In this document: in pieces, positions 1 through 7,539 of the stretch
Layout: each line of letters starts with the position of its first letter
How positions within the stretch are numbered: position 1 is the first letter of the stretch
Assembly (NCBI GenBank): GCA_934096535.1
Contig: CAKOMC010000045.1
Coordinates: 1 to 11,892 of the forward strand
Length of the DNA stretch: 11,892 bases
Direction of reading: 5' to 3'
From: an uncultured Bacilli bacterium
Lineage (GTDB): Bacteria > Bacillota_I > Bacilli_A > RF39 > UBA660
The notes under the pieces: model-generated
Told to the model about the DNA's origin: nothing
The model's database searches: none
The model's input: only the letters and a program-made list of their open reading frames with translations
Program-made: the position numbers and the translations under genes

Positions 1-1926
1 ATAGAATTAAAATATAATTATAAATTTCAAGATTTATTAGATTATAACTATGATATTTATAAAGAATTATTAGAAAATGATGATTTATATAAAGAGGTTA
101 TTAGTAAATTTTGTTTAGATGAACCTTTTTTAGTTAATGTCTTAGAAAATAAGGATGATACTTTATTACTATTTACTATCAATAAGAAAGATTTAGAAGA
201 TAAATTAGTTATAAAAGATGATAAAAATAAACAAAGATATTTGGCACTTATTGGAAAATCCAAAAGAGAAGAGTTTGACTTGTGTTTGTTATACAATGAT
301 AAGAACGAAGAGATTAAAATAAGTCAAGTTATTGATTGTTTAAGACAACCGGAGTTTTCTCAAAAAATTAGTATGAATAATGGGCATATTTTAGGAGTTA
401 GTATAGTTAAATTATATGAGGCCTTAGAAGAAAAAGGTTTTTTAGATGATAATAACAGATTAAAAATGGCTTCTTCAGTAGAGATAGATAGTTTAAAAGA
501 AAGTTATCTACATTTAAAAAAAATTTTAACAATTACTAAGGAAGATAAAGTAAAAAAAAGATTAGCGGTTTTAAGAAAGAAAATTAGTAAGAAATTAGGT
601 AAAACTTCGGATTCTGAAATAAATGAAAGTAATAGAGAGCATCATAACTTTTTAATGTATAAAGATTTAAAAAAAGAAGATATTTCTTTAATAAAAAGTA
701 ATTTAGAAATATTAAGAAGGGCTTGTTTATATTATATACCTATAGTAGATAATGTTTATTTAGATAAAGTTTTAAAAGAATATGATGCTGACATAATTGA
801 AGGGTATTCTTTAGAAGAAATATGGGAGGGTATAGATAAGAATTTATCTAAATATTTAAAAGATAATACTTTAGAAAAGATAATAGTTGATAAGATATAT
901 AAACATTATCAAGAACAAGAATTATTTAAGAACTTTTTAACTACTAATAATAATTTGATGGAAAGGGCTAAAAGGGATATAAAGTCCGACTTTGCGGAAA
1001 GAGTTTTAGCCCAGATGCCCGCTAATTATGATTCTTATGCCCAGGCTTATTATCTCTATAAAAGAGTGGCACAAGCTTTTACTTATGATAGTGAGTTTTA
1101 TGCTGCTAATCAAAGTCATTATCTTTTAAAGCAAAATCATTTATCTTTTGCCGATATTAGTTGTAAAGATGAAAAAAACAATCGTATCGTTTGTTATGAT
1201 TCCTCGGTTTTATTAGCTTATCTATTAGAAAGAATAGGCTATTATACTAAAGTAGTTAGTGAAGGAACAGGAATAATAGATAAAAAAGTAACAGGACATT
1301 GCCATGTCTTAGCCTGGAATGGTAAGTATTTCTTAGAATTAGATTTAACTAGTAATAGAGTGTTTGATTTATATAAACAGAAAACTGATAATACTGTAGA
1401 AAGTTTTAATTTAGTTTTTAGTCGATATAAAAAAGATTTTACCGAAGAACAGTTAGCAGTTGATAAGTATTTTGAAGAAAAGTATGATACTTTTAAAGAA
1501 TATAAAAAGAAGTTAGAAGCTTTAAAAGACGTTTATGGGAAACAAGAGATAGACTTTGAGAAGCGATTAGAGGGTTTTGTAGACTATTTTAAAGAGAATA
1601 TCGATGATGATTACTTTGGACTAGCAACCTGGCAAGATATAAGAAATATTATTTTTGCTAAGGAGGCTAGGGGATGTGATGTAACATATTTTGGATATAA
1701 AGTAAATGATAAGTATAAATTAATGAGAGTTATAACTTTTAATGAATATGGGATTGATTATACTTATGGTAGAAGAAATAATTACTTGTTACTTAAAGAT
1801 AATCAAGAGATTTATGATATCGATTATGATGAATTAAAGCATTTAACTACTTTACCGCAGTTTAGACTTTTGGGAAAAGATATACCAGGGATAATTGAAA
1901 GACAAATAGTTAGGAAAATTAAATAA
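1..1926 (+). CDS. Transglutaminase-like (Cys-His-Asp) protein, 5' partial
   Basis: The reading frame is open from base 1 to the TAA at 1924-1926, so this is the last 641 residues of a gene that begins outside the window. The TTG at 241 is internal: frame and codon style continue unbroken upstream of it and no ribosome binding site precedes it. The N-terminal two thirds are Lys/Glu/Leu-rich and probably helical, with no family I recognise. Residues about 340-450 look like a transglutaminase-like fold: Cys398 in IVCYDSSVLLAYLLERIGY, His435 in GHCHVLAW and Asp448 in FLELDLTS are in the order and spacing of a Cys-His-Asp triad. Such domains act as cysteine proteases, peptidoglycan-linked hydrolases or crosslinkers; the substrate here is unknown. 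No membrane segment is seen in the visible part. It ends in its own terminator, so it is separate from the next operon. The domain call is fairly good and the function is open. Confidence 0.75.
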   Translation: MELKYNYKFQDLLDYNYDIYKELLENDDLYKEVISKFCLDEPFLVNVLENKDDTLLLFTINKKDLEDKLVIKDDKNKQRYLALIGKSKREEFDLCLLYNDKNEEIKISQVIDCLRQPEFSQKISMNNGHILGVSIVKLYEALEEKGFLDDNNRLKMASSVEIDSLKESYLHLKKILTITKEDKVKKRLAVLRKKISKKLGKTSDSEINESNREHHNFLMYKDLKKEDISLIKSNLEILRRACLYYIPIVDNVYLDKVLKEYDADIIEGYSLEEIWEGIDKNLSKYLKDNTLEKIIVDKIYKHYQEQELFKNFLTTNNNLMERAKRDIKSDFAERVLAQMPANYDSYAQAYYLYKRVAQAFTYDSEFYAANQSHYLLKQNHLSFADISCKDEKNNRIVCYDSSVLLAYLLERIGYYTKVVSEGTGIIDKKVTGHCHVLAWNGKYFLELDLTSNRVFDLYKQKTDNTVESFNLVFSRYKKDFTEEQLAVDKYFEEKYDTFKEYKKKLEALKDVYGKQEIDFEKRLEGFVDYFKENIDDDYFGLATWQDIRNIIFAKEARGCDVTYFGYKVNDKYKLMRVITFNEYGIDYTYGRRNNYLLLKDNQEIYDIDYDELKHLTTLPQFRLLGKDIPGIIERQIVRKIK

Positions 1927-1931
1927 TAGAA

Positions 1932-1966
1932 AGTCGTATTACTAATACTGTAATATGATTTTTTTT
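1932..1966 (+). terminator. Intrinsic terminator of the transglutaminase-like gene
   Basis: An 11-bp stem, AGTCGTATTAC (1932-1942) with GTAATATGATT (1950-1960) including two G-T pairs, has a 7-nt loop and is followed by a run of T to 1966. It sits 5 nt after the stop codon. Confidence 0.85.
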
Positions 1967-1970
1967 CGTT

Positions 1971-1999
1971 TTGACTTCCTAAATTATTTATTATATAAT
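1971..1999 (+). promoter_or_regulatory. Sigma-A type promoter for the 2023-4603 operon
   Basis: TTGACT (1971-1976), a 17-bp spacer and a perfect TATAAT (1994-1999). The start point should fall near 2006, just ahead of the GGGTGGTGTGAT ribosome binding region and the TTG start at 2023. It lies directly behind the preceding terminator, so the operon is an independent unit. Confidence 0.85.
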
Positions 2000-2022
2000 G
2001 CGGGTAGAATGGGTGGTGTGAT

Positions 2023-3711
2023 TTGAAGAAAAAAGGATTAATTGTTAGGATTATGGTTCTAATAATGATACTTACTGTAATTGGGGGAGAAGTATATTTA
2101 TTTGTTAAGCCTAGGAAGAATAATTTAGATAATATAAAGGTTGGCGATACAGCTAGTAAGCAAGATAATTTAAAATATATTGTAGATGTTACTACTTCTT
2201 ATTTAAAAAATGGGTTAAATTATAAAGTCGAGAAGAATGGTACTAGGTATTATGTTTTAATTACGGGTTTAAAAGATAAAAGTTTAGAAAATAAAATTAA
2301 TACAGAAATCAAGAAAAAAGTAGATGAAAATTCTAAAGATAGTAAGACTTTAGTTTATAACCATGTAATGGCTAGTTTTAGTAATGTTTTATCTATTACT
2401 ATTAATAAACAGCCTTATGAAAAAGATTATAATGATGAAGATATAATAAATGATAAGATTTATGGTTCGGTTATTAATAGTTATAATGTTAGTTTAACTA
2501 CTGGGGAAGAATTAAAGATAGATGATTTAATATATAATACTAATGATATAAAAGAATATTTAATGAAGAAGGCCTATGATTTGGCTATTCGGGATGCGGG
2601 TTTCTTCTGCGATGGTGGGGCTTGTGAAAATCCTTATCCTGATTATAGTGAGGTTGAAGATTTTACTTTTAAAGTAGTATCTAAGTTTAAAAAAGGGGAA
2701 TATAAGCTTTATTTTGATACCAGATATATTTATTTAAATATTGATGATTTAAAGAGTAAGGCTCCGGTTTCGATAGATGAAGGGATAATAGATAAAGATA
2801 ATTGTAGTTTATTTACTAAAGATAGTAAGAAGGGCTGTGTCTATATAGAAGAATGTTATGATAATATAGACAACAAAAAGACTTGTAATAAAATATATAT
2901 AGATTTAGATAATATAAGAGATAGGGCTACTTTTATGATTGATATGGTGGATGTAGCCAGTAATATTATTATTTATGATAAGTTTATAAGTGATGATAAT
3001 ATCTATGTTAATGAAAGAAAACAAGTAGATAGAAAATTTATAAATGAGAATATGAATAATAATTTTCTAAGAGAAGATAATAAAACATTAATAGATTATG
3101 ATATTGATATCTATGAAGAAAGAGTAGAGCCTGTAGTTAAAAATTTAGTTTTAGAAGAAATGAAAGAATTACAAACTAATGATTATAATATTTATAATGT
3201 TACGGGGGGATATGATAATATAAATAAATATACTTATGTTTATTATAAAGTTTATCATTATACTTTAAAGGAAGAAGATTATATTAATAATAAAAAGGAT
3301 ATTTATTTAAATAAGTTTTATAAAAGAAAAGATGAGATAGTTGGACCTTCTACTTATAAAGAAGAATATGAATTTTTAAAGAATTATAATGATAAGAATA
3401 GGGTATATTTTTATATAATTGATAGTAGTACAAGTAAGGAATTAAATAGTATCGATATAATAAATAAAGATTATGATTTAGATAGTTTTATACCTAATGA
3501 ATGGTTAAGTTTAGGTAAGTATAAAGATAAGAAGGAGTTAATTAGTAATTTATTTGTTACCGTTAATGGGGCTTATATTGCTAAAAATAGATTAATTATA
3601 GATGTAAGTTATGATTCGATAGTGCTTAGATATCAAGGAAAAGAAGTATCTTTATGTAAAAATGATTATGATAAGTGCAATGAATTAAAGAAAGAAATAT
3701 TTGGTGAGTAA
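2023..3711 (+). CDS. Membrane-anchored extracytoplasmic protein, tentative DUF3298/RsiV-like domain
   Basis: 562 residues. Start TTG at 2023 is chosen because GGGTGGTGTGAT lies just upstream and a strong promoter fits it. Residues 1-6 are basic and about 7-28 form one hydrophobic helix with no lipobox, so the product is probably an N-terminally anchored protein with a large outside domain. A segment around residues 110-170 (SFSNVLSITINKQPY, then VSLTTGEELKIDDLIY) resembles the DUF3298/DUF4163 domain of RsiV and PdaC, where a phrase like LxTGxxLxLxDLF is typical; this match is from memory and is weak. Cysteines are grouped (FFCDGGACENP, CSLFTKDSKKGC, ECYDNIDNKKTC, and a pair near the C-terminus), which suggests disulphides outside the cell. 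It is followed 1 nt after its stop by the PstS-like gene, so the two are translationally coupled and may work as a surface sensor pair. Function is unknown. Confidence 0.7.
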   Translation: MKKKGLIVRIMVLIMILTVIGGEVYLFVKPRKNNLDNIKVGDTASKQDNLKYIVDVTTSYLKNGLNYKVEKNGTRYYVLITGLKDKSLENKINTEIKKKVDENSKDSKTLVYNHVMASFSNVLSITINKQPYEKDYNDEDIINDKIYGSVINSYNVSLTTGEELKIDDLIYNTNDIKEYLMKKAYDLAIRDAGFFCDGGACENPYPDYSEVEDFTFKVVSKFKKGEYKLYFDTRYIYLNIDDLKSKAPVSIDEGIIDKDNCSLFTKDSKKGCVYIEECYDNIDNKKTCNKIYIDLDNIRDRATFMIDMVDVASNIIIYDKFISDDNIYVNERKQVDRKFINENMNNNFLREDNKTLIDYDIDIYEERVEPVVKNLVLEEMKELQTNDYNIYNVTGGYDNINKYTYVYYKVYHYTLKEEDYINNKKDIYLNKFYKRKDEIVGPSTYKEEYEFLKNYNDKNRVYFYIIDSSTSKELNSIDIINKDYDLDSFIPNEWLSLGKYKDKKELISNLFVTVNGAYIAKNRLIIDVSYDSIVLRYQGKEVSLCKNDYDKCNELKKEIFGE

Positions 3712-3712
3712 G

Positions 3713-4603
3713 ATGAAAGAAAATATTAAGTTAAATAGTAAAGTTTTAGATATTATAATTCTAATTCTTTTATTAGTGGCGGTTATTCTGGCTTTGGTAG
3801 TGGGAAATAGATATAAGAAAAATAATGAGGCTGGTGATGATACTTTAGTTAGAGTTGATGCTTCTTTGGCTACTCAACCTTTAATGGATGCTTATGTTGA
3901 TGGTTTAAAGGGGTATAATTTAAAGAAAGATTATACTAATACTGATCCGGCATATACTAAACTTATAAAGGGAGAAACAGATTTAATTATTGTTACTGAA
4001 CCTAGTAGTGATGAGTTAAATAGAGCAAAGACAGCCGGAGTGGAATTAGAAGTAACTCCGGTAGTAAATGAAGGTTTTGTTTTCTATACTAATGTTAAAA
4101 ATCCTGTTAATGGGTTAAGTCTAACTGAGATTCAAGATATTTATATGGATAAAATAACTAATTGGCAAGAAGTAGGTGGCGATAATGCTAAGATAATAGC
4201 GTATCAAAGACCAGAAAATTCTGGGAGTCAAACGGGAATGCTCTCTTTAGTTATGAAAGATAAAAAAATTAAAGAGCCTAAAAAAGAAGAGTACATAGAA
4301 TCCATGGCGGGAATTATTGATGCGGTTGCTAATTACGATAATAGTAAAGATTCTCTGGGGTATTCTTATTATTACTATGCTACTACTATGTATGGCAATG
4401 AAAATATTAAGTTTTTAGCAGTTGACGGAGTAAGTCCTAATCACGATACGATTAAAGATGAAAGTTATCCATTAATTACCGCTTATTATATAGTTACTTT
4501 AAAAGGTACAGAAAATACAGCGGTTAGTAAAGTAAAGAAGGCTATGTTAGAAAGTAAAGGGCAAGAGATTGCCAGAAATGCTGGCTATATTGAAATTAAT
4601 TAA
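3713..4603 (+). CDS. Membrane-anchored PstS-like substrate-binding protein
   Basis: 296 residues from ATG 3713, which lies 1 nt after the stop of the upstream gene with GGTGAG 4 nt ahead; TTG 3701 or GTG 3704 in the same frame would add up to 4 residues. Residues about 11-31 are a hydrophobic helix without a lipobox cysteine, so it is a helix-anchored rather than lipid-anchored protein. The remainder is a type II periplasmic-binding fold of the PstS kind: RVDASLATQPLMDAY (about 47-61) corresponds to the usual DGSTSTQPL ligand loop, DLIIVTEP (90-97), then GLSLTEIQDIYMDKITNW (134-151) and ENSGSQTG (168-175), matching the phosphate-family block GLTxEQIxxIFxGKITNW...NSGSxT. The canonical partners PstC, PstA and PstB are absent, and the operon ends here in a terminator. 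It may be a ligand sensor or scavenger working with the protein encoded upstream; phosphate as ligand is inference only. Confidence 0.8.
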   Translation: MKENIKLNSKVLDIIILILLLVAVILALVVGNRYKKNNEAGDDTLVRVDASLATQPLMDAYVDGLKGYNLKKDYTNTDPAYTKLIKGETDLIIVTEPSSDELNRAKTAGVELEVTPVVNEGFVFYTNVKNPVNGLSLTEIQDIYMDKITNWQEVGGDNAKIIAYQRPENSGSQTGMLSLVMKDKKIKEPKKEEYIESMAGIIDAVANYDNSKDSLGYSYYYYATTMYGNENIKFLAVDGVSPNHDTIKDESYPLITAYYIVTLKGTENTAVSKVKKAMLESKGQEIARNAGYIEIN

Positions 4604-4615
4604 ATAGATAAATAA

Positions 4616-4652
4616 GTTGTATTACTTTTTTAGATGGTAATACAATTTTTTT
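4616..4652 (+). terminator. Intrinsic terminator of the PstS-like operon
   Basis: The stem GTTGTATTAC (4616-4625) pairs with GTAATACAA plus the next T (4637-4646), has an 11-nt loop and runs into a T-tract to 4652. The GTATTAC...GTAATA core is the same as in the terminator at 1932-1966. Confidence 0.85.
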
Positions 4653-4680
4653 GTACGATTATATTTTTAATATGTTTTAT

Positions 4681-4750
4681 AAAATATCAAAAATAGTTAA
4701 AAGTCTTAAATAAATTTAATAAAATTTCGAAAATAGTAAAAAGTTTAAAA
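4681..4750 (+). repeat. Two imperfect 30-bp direct repeats, 40-bp period
   Basis: Units 4681-4710 and 4721-4750 match at 25 of 30 positions (shared parts include AAAAT, AAAATAG and AAAAAG-like tracts). They lie in a very A-rich stretch directly upstream of the ATPase promoter. They could be an UP-type element, a regulator site, or low-complexity sequence. Confidence 0.4.
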
Positions 4751-4754
4751 TGCG

Positions 4755-4783
4755 TTGTAAAATAAATAAGTATGATATATACT
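4755..4783 (+). promoter_or_regulatory. Candidate promoter of the ATPase gene
   Basis: TTGTAA (4755-4760), a 17-bp spacer and TATACT (4778-4783). The start point would be near 4790, which leaves only the ribosome binding site and favours the ATG at 4805 over the in-frame ATG at 4772. The -35 is weak (4 of 6). Confidence 0.4.
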
Positions 4784-4804
4784 TTATGTAGAGGTGAAAA
4801 ATTT

Positions 4805-6007
4805 ATGATAGCAAGACCTACATATATTGAAAAATTAAAAAAGTGGCAGAATAAAGATGTTATAAAAGTTATTACAGGTATGCGTAGATGTGGTAAGTCT
4901 ACATTATTTGATTTATTTATTGAAGAATTAAAATTACAAGGAATTAAGGATAATCAAATTATTCATATTAATTTAGAAGATGCTGATTTCGATTTCCAAG
5001 ATTATAAGGAATTTTATGATTATGTTAATAAATTAATTAAAGATGAAATTAACTATTATGTTTTTTTAGATGAAGTTCAAATGGTTAAAGATTTTCAAAA
5101 AGTAGTGGATAGTTTATACATAAAAAAGAATGTAGATGTTTATATAACCGGCTCCAATAGTACACTTTTATCAGGAGAACTTGCTACATTATTATCAGGG
5201 CGTTATATAAAAATAGAAATGTTACCATTATCATTTAAAGAGTATGTTAGTGCATCTGATAATACCAATTATCAAAATCTGTTTTTAGAATATATGCAGA
5301 CGGGGGGACTTCCTGGTGTTGTCAATATAACAGATACTAATTATAATGGCATAGATAAATATTTAGACGGTATATTTTCAACGGTAGTATATAAAGATAT
5401 AATGACTAGAGAAAATAGCATGGATAAATTAGAATTAGAAAGAATTTTAAAATTTATTTATGATAGTATTGGCAGTCAAGTATCAATTAATAAAATAAGT
5501 AATACTCTTATTAGTAAAGGAATGCCGATAAATTATTATACTGTTGATAAATATATTAATGCTTTTTTAAATAGTTATTTAATATATAAGGCGGAATGCT
5601 TTGATATTCAAGGAAAAAAATTACTTGAAGGTAATTATAAATTTTATAGTGTAGATATGGGACTTAGAAGTTTTCTTCTAGGTAAAAGAGCTAATCAAGA
5701 TATGGGACATATCTTAGAAAATATAGTATATTTAGAATTATTAAGAAGAGGTTATACTGTTTATGTTGGAAAGACTAAAGATTTAGAGGTTGATTTTGTT
5801 GCTAAGAATAGAGAAGGATTAAAGTATTATCAAGTGGCTCTTAGTGTAAGAGATGATAAAGTCTTAGAAAGAGAATTAAAATCATTACAAAAGACTGGAG
5901 ATTTTTATCCTAAAATATTGCTTACAATGGATATGGATTTAGAAGCTGATTATAACGGGATAAAGAAGATAAATGTAGTTGATTGGTTATTAAGTAAAGA
6001 GTATTAA
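4805..6007 (+). CDS. AAA ATPase with C-terminal DUF4143 nuclease-like domain
   Basis: 400 residues from ATG 4805, preceded by AGAGGTGAA at 4790-4798; the upstream in-frame ATG at 4772 has no such site and would add 11 residues. The N-terminal half is a P-loop ATPase: Walker A GMRRCGKST at residues 25-33 (Lys31), Walker B YYVFLDEVQ with Asp89-Glu90, and a sensor-like block ITGSNSTLLSGELATLLSGR. The C-terminal third has the DUF4143 pattern: ENIVYLELLRRGYTVYVGK, then EVDFVA and YYQVALSV, the E...D...Q layout of a degenerate PD-(D/E)XK nuclease fold. The length is normal for the family. These ATPases are common in bacterial and archaeal genomes, often as solitary mobile-looking genes, and their role is poorly known. 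Here the gene is flanked by its own promoter and terminator and lies right before a truncated kinase gene, which would fit insertion as a cassette. Confidence 0.9.
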   Translation: MIARPTYIEKLKKWQNKDVIKVITGMRRCGKSTLFDLFIEELKLQGIKDNQIIHINLEDADFDFQDYKEFYDYVNKLIKDEINYYVFLDEVQMVKDFQKVVDSLYIKKNVDVYITGSNSTLLSGELATLLSGRYIKIEMLPLSFKEYVSASDNTNYQNLFLEYMQTGGLPGVVNITDTNYNGIDKYLDGIFSTVVYKDIMTRENSMDKLELERILKFIYDSIGSQVSINKISNTLISKGMPINYYTVDKYINAFLNSYLIYKAECFDIQGKKLLEGNYKFYSVDMGLRSFLLGKRANQDMGHILENIVYLELLRRGYTVYVGKTKDLEVDFVAKNREGLKYYQVALSVRDDKVLERELKSLQKTGDFYPKILLTMDMDLEADYNGIKKINVVDWLLSKEY

Positions 6008-6016
6008 AAATAATAT

Positions 6017-6048
6017 AGTCATATTGTGGTTACAGTATGGCTTATTTT
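6017..6048 (+). terminator. Intrinsic terminator of the ATPase gene
   Basis: An 11-bp stem, AGTCATATTGT (6017-6027) with ACAGTATGGCT (6032-6042) including two G-T pairs, has a GGTT loop and is followed by TATTTT. It begins 9 nt after the stop codon. Confidence 0.85.
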
Positions 6049-6089
6049 AATATTCATTTAACAATTTATAGTATAATAATATAAGATAT

Positions 6090-7094
6090 ATGGATAAGGT
6101 TATATATACTTTACTTTTAAATAATGATAATAGTATTAAAGAAGTTATTAATTTATCTAATAATAGTATAGATATAGATAGTATAAAATTATTAGGACAA
6201 TCTATATTAAATAATAATAATATTAAAAAAGAATATATAGGTAATATTTATTTTAATAAATATAGTTATATTTATAGTAATAGTAAATATTTAATTATTA
6301 TAGATAATAGTAGTATTCAAAATAGTTTGTATAATTATTTATTAATATCTTTAAGTTTATTTATTTTATTCGAAGTAATAGTTTATTTAATTAGCGTGAT
6401 ATTAACTAGTTGGATTATTAAACCAGTAATAAGGAGTTTTGAGGCCCAAAAAGAGTTTATTGCTGATGCTTCACATGAGCTAAAGACTCCTTTATCGGTT
6501 ATTATGGCTAGTAGTGAGGCTTTAGAAGATAATCCTAATGAGGTTAAATGGTTAAATAATATTAAAAGTGAGGCTAATAGAATGAATATATTAATAAATA
6601 ATTTATTAGAGTTAGCCTCTTTAGAAAAGAAAGAAACTTATATATTAAAGGAAGATGATTTATCTAAAGTAGTAGAGCTTGCTGTATTAACATTTGATGC
6701 TAAAGCATATGAGTGTGATATAAAGTTAGAAAGTAAGATAACTAGTAATATTAAGTTTAATTTTAATACTTATTCGATAAATGAGTTAGTAGAGATTCTA
6801 CTAGATAATGCTTTAAAACATGCAGATAAAAAAAGTACGATTGTTGTTAGTTTAAAAGAACAAGGTAATAATATAATACTTAGTGTTACTGATACAGGGG
6901 ATATAATTCCTAAAGGGGAAGAAGAGAAAATATTTGAAAGGTTTTATCGGTTAGATAAATCTAGAAGTAGGAAAGAAAACAGATATGGTTTAGGGCTTGC
7001 TATCGCTAAGAATATCGTAATTAATCATAATGGTAAAATATCGTCAGAAAGTGTTGGTAAGGTTACAACTTTTAAAGTTCTATTTAAAAAGTAG
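6090..7094 (+). CDS. Sensor histidine kinase, probably N-terminally truncated orphan
   Basis: 334 residues. The kinase core looks intact: H-box FIADASHELKTPL with His129, N-box ELVEILLDNALKHA with Asn240, G1 VTDTGD, F-box IFERFYRLDKSRSR and G2 GLGLAIAK. A single membrane helix spans about residues 81-107. Relatives of this type normally start with a first membrane helix before the extracellular segment; here the ORF begins inside that segment (YTLLLNNDNSIKEVI). There is no ribosome binding site before ATG 6090, and an in-frame TAG at 6069-6071 rules out a longer form. A TATAAT at 6072-6077 could give a nearly leaderless transcript. No response regulator is in the window. The simplest reading is a 5'-truncated remnant left by a deletion or insertion at its border with the ATPase cassette. 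Without the first helix, the sensor part would stay in the cytoplasm. A functional short kinase is less likely. Confidence 0.8.
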   Translation: MDKVIYTLLLNNDNSIKEVINLSNNSIDIDSIKLLGQSILNNNNIKKEYIGNIYFNKYSYIYSNSKYLIIIDNSSIQNSLYNYLLISLSLFILFEVIVYLISVILTSWIIKPVIRSFEAQKEFIADASHELKTPLSVIMASSEALEDNPNEVKWLNNIKSEANRMNILINNLLELASLEKKETYILKEDDLSKVVELAVLTFDAKAYECDIKLESKITSNIKFNFNTYSINELVEILLDNALKHADKKSTIVVSLKEQGNNIILSVTDTGDIIPKGEEEKIFERFYRLDKSRSRKENRYGLGLAIAKNIVINHNGKISSESVGKVTTFKVLFKK

Positions 7095-7103
7095 GACTTT
7101 TTT
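7074..7103 (+). terminator. Intrinsic terminator overlapping the kinase stop codon
   Basis: The 9-bp stem AAAGTTCTA (7074-7082) with TAGGACTTT (7092-7100) contains one G-T pair, has a 9-nt loop and continues into TTT. The right arm includes the TAG stop at 7092-7094. Confidence 0.65.
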
Positions 7104-7168
7104 CATATCTAAAATAAAAAAAGCGGTATTAGAATGACCACTTCTGGTTATAATATATATTTTTTATT

Positions 7169-7453
7169 ATTTTCATAGAGTTGAAAACTCTATGAAAGCG
7201 AAAATATGGGTGGTTATTCTTATCTTATAATATAAATATAGCATAAAAACATGGTAATTACTATAGTTTTTAAACTTGTTTATAGTCAAATTTTTAGTCA
7301 AAAATTTATGTAAACTTACTAGAGTTTATAAGACTTTGCGGGCGTCAATTAAAATTTTTCTTAAATTTCTATTGTGGTCAAATTCATGGTCAAATGGCCT
7401 TTTAGACAAGCATTCACCTAGGGTTTTCATAGAGTTTTCAACTCTATGAAAAT
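7169..7453. repeat. Inverted pair of 29-bp palindromic repeats around 227 bp
   Basis: The element at 7169-7197 consists of arms TTTCATAGAGTT and AACTCTATGAAA around a GAA centre. The copy at 7425-7453 is its exact reverse complement over 29 bp, with centre TTC. Each copy is itself a 12-13-bp hairpin; the three central bases set the orientation. The enclosed segment 7198-7424 has no gene longer than about 35 codons. This pair makes up most of the 445-bp gap between the kinase gene and the first variable gene. It could be the borders of an invertible segment, the ends of a small nonautonomous element, or paired regulatory hairpins. The repeat is certain; its role is not. Confidence 0.9.
7260..7289 (-). 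promoter_or_regulatory. Candidate minus-strand promoter inside the inverted-repeat segment
   Basis: Read on the minus strand, TTGACT (7289-7284), an 18-bp spacer and TATAGT (7265-7260). It points away from the variable gene at 7540, with no gene in front of it in its present orientation. A second TTGACT lies 12 bp upstream (7301-7296). Confidence 0.35.
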
Positions 7454-7504
7454 GTAAAACAAATGTAAAGACATAATTCGACAATATATATTAATATTCT
7501 TATC

Positions 7505-7510
7505 TATAAT
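7505..7510 (+). promoter_or_regulatory. Possible -10 box of variable gene A
   Basis: A perfect TATAAT 30 nt before ATG 7540. The best -35 candidate, TCGACA at 7478-7483, is 21 bp away, which is too far for a good promoter. Expression may therefore need an activator or a promoter brought in from upstream. Confidence 0.3.
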
Positions 7511-7539
7511 AATTCTAGAAGGATGTGAGATTTATTTAG

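Noticed and set aside
241..243. TTG as start of the first gene
   Set aside because: The same frame is open upstream to base 1 and there is no ribosome binding site, so the gene is simply cut by the window edge.
57..296. A 79-codon minus-strand ORF
   Set aside because: It is antisense to the left-edge gene, whose plus frame is open from base 1 with normal codon use and no break.
4772..4774. ATG 4772 as start of the ATPase
   Set aside because: AGAGGTGAA at 4790-4798 and a possible promoter -10 at 4778-4783 both point to ATG 4805.
7198..7424. Transposon with a transposase between the inverted repeats
   Set aside because: The enclosed 227 bp hold no ORF longer than about 35 codons, so at most a nonautonomous element.
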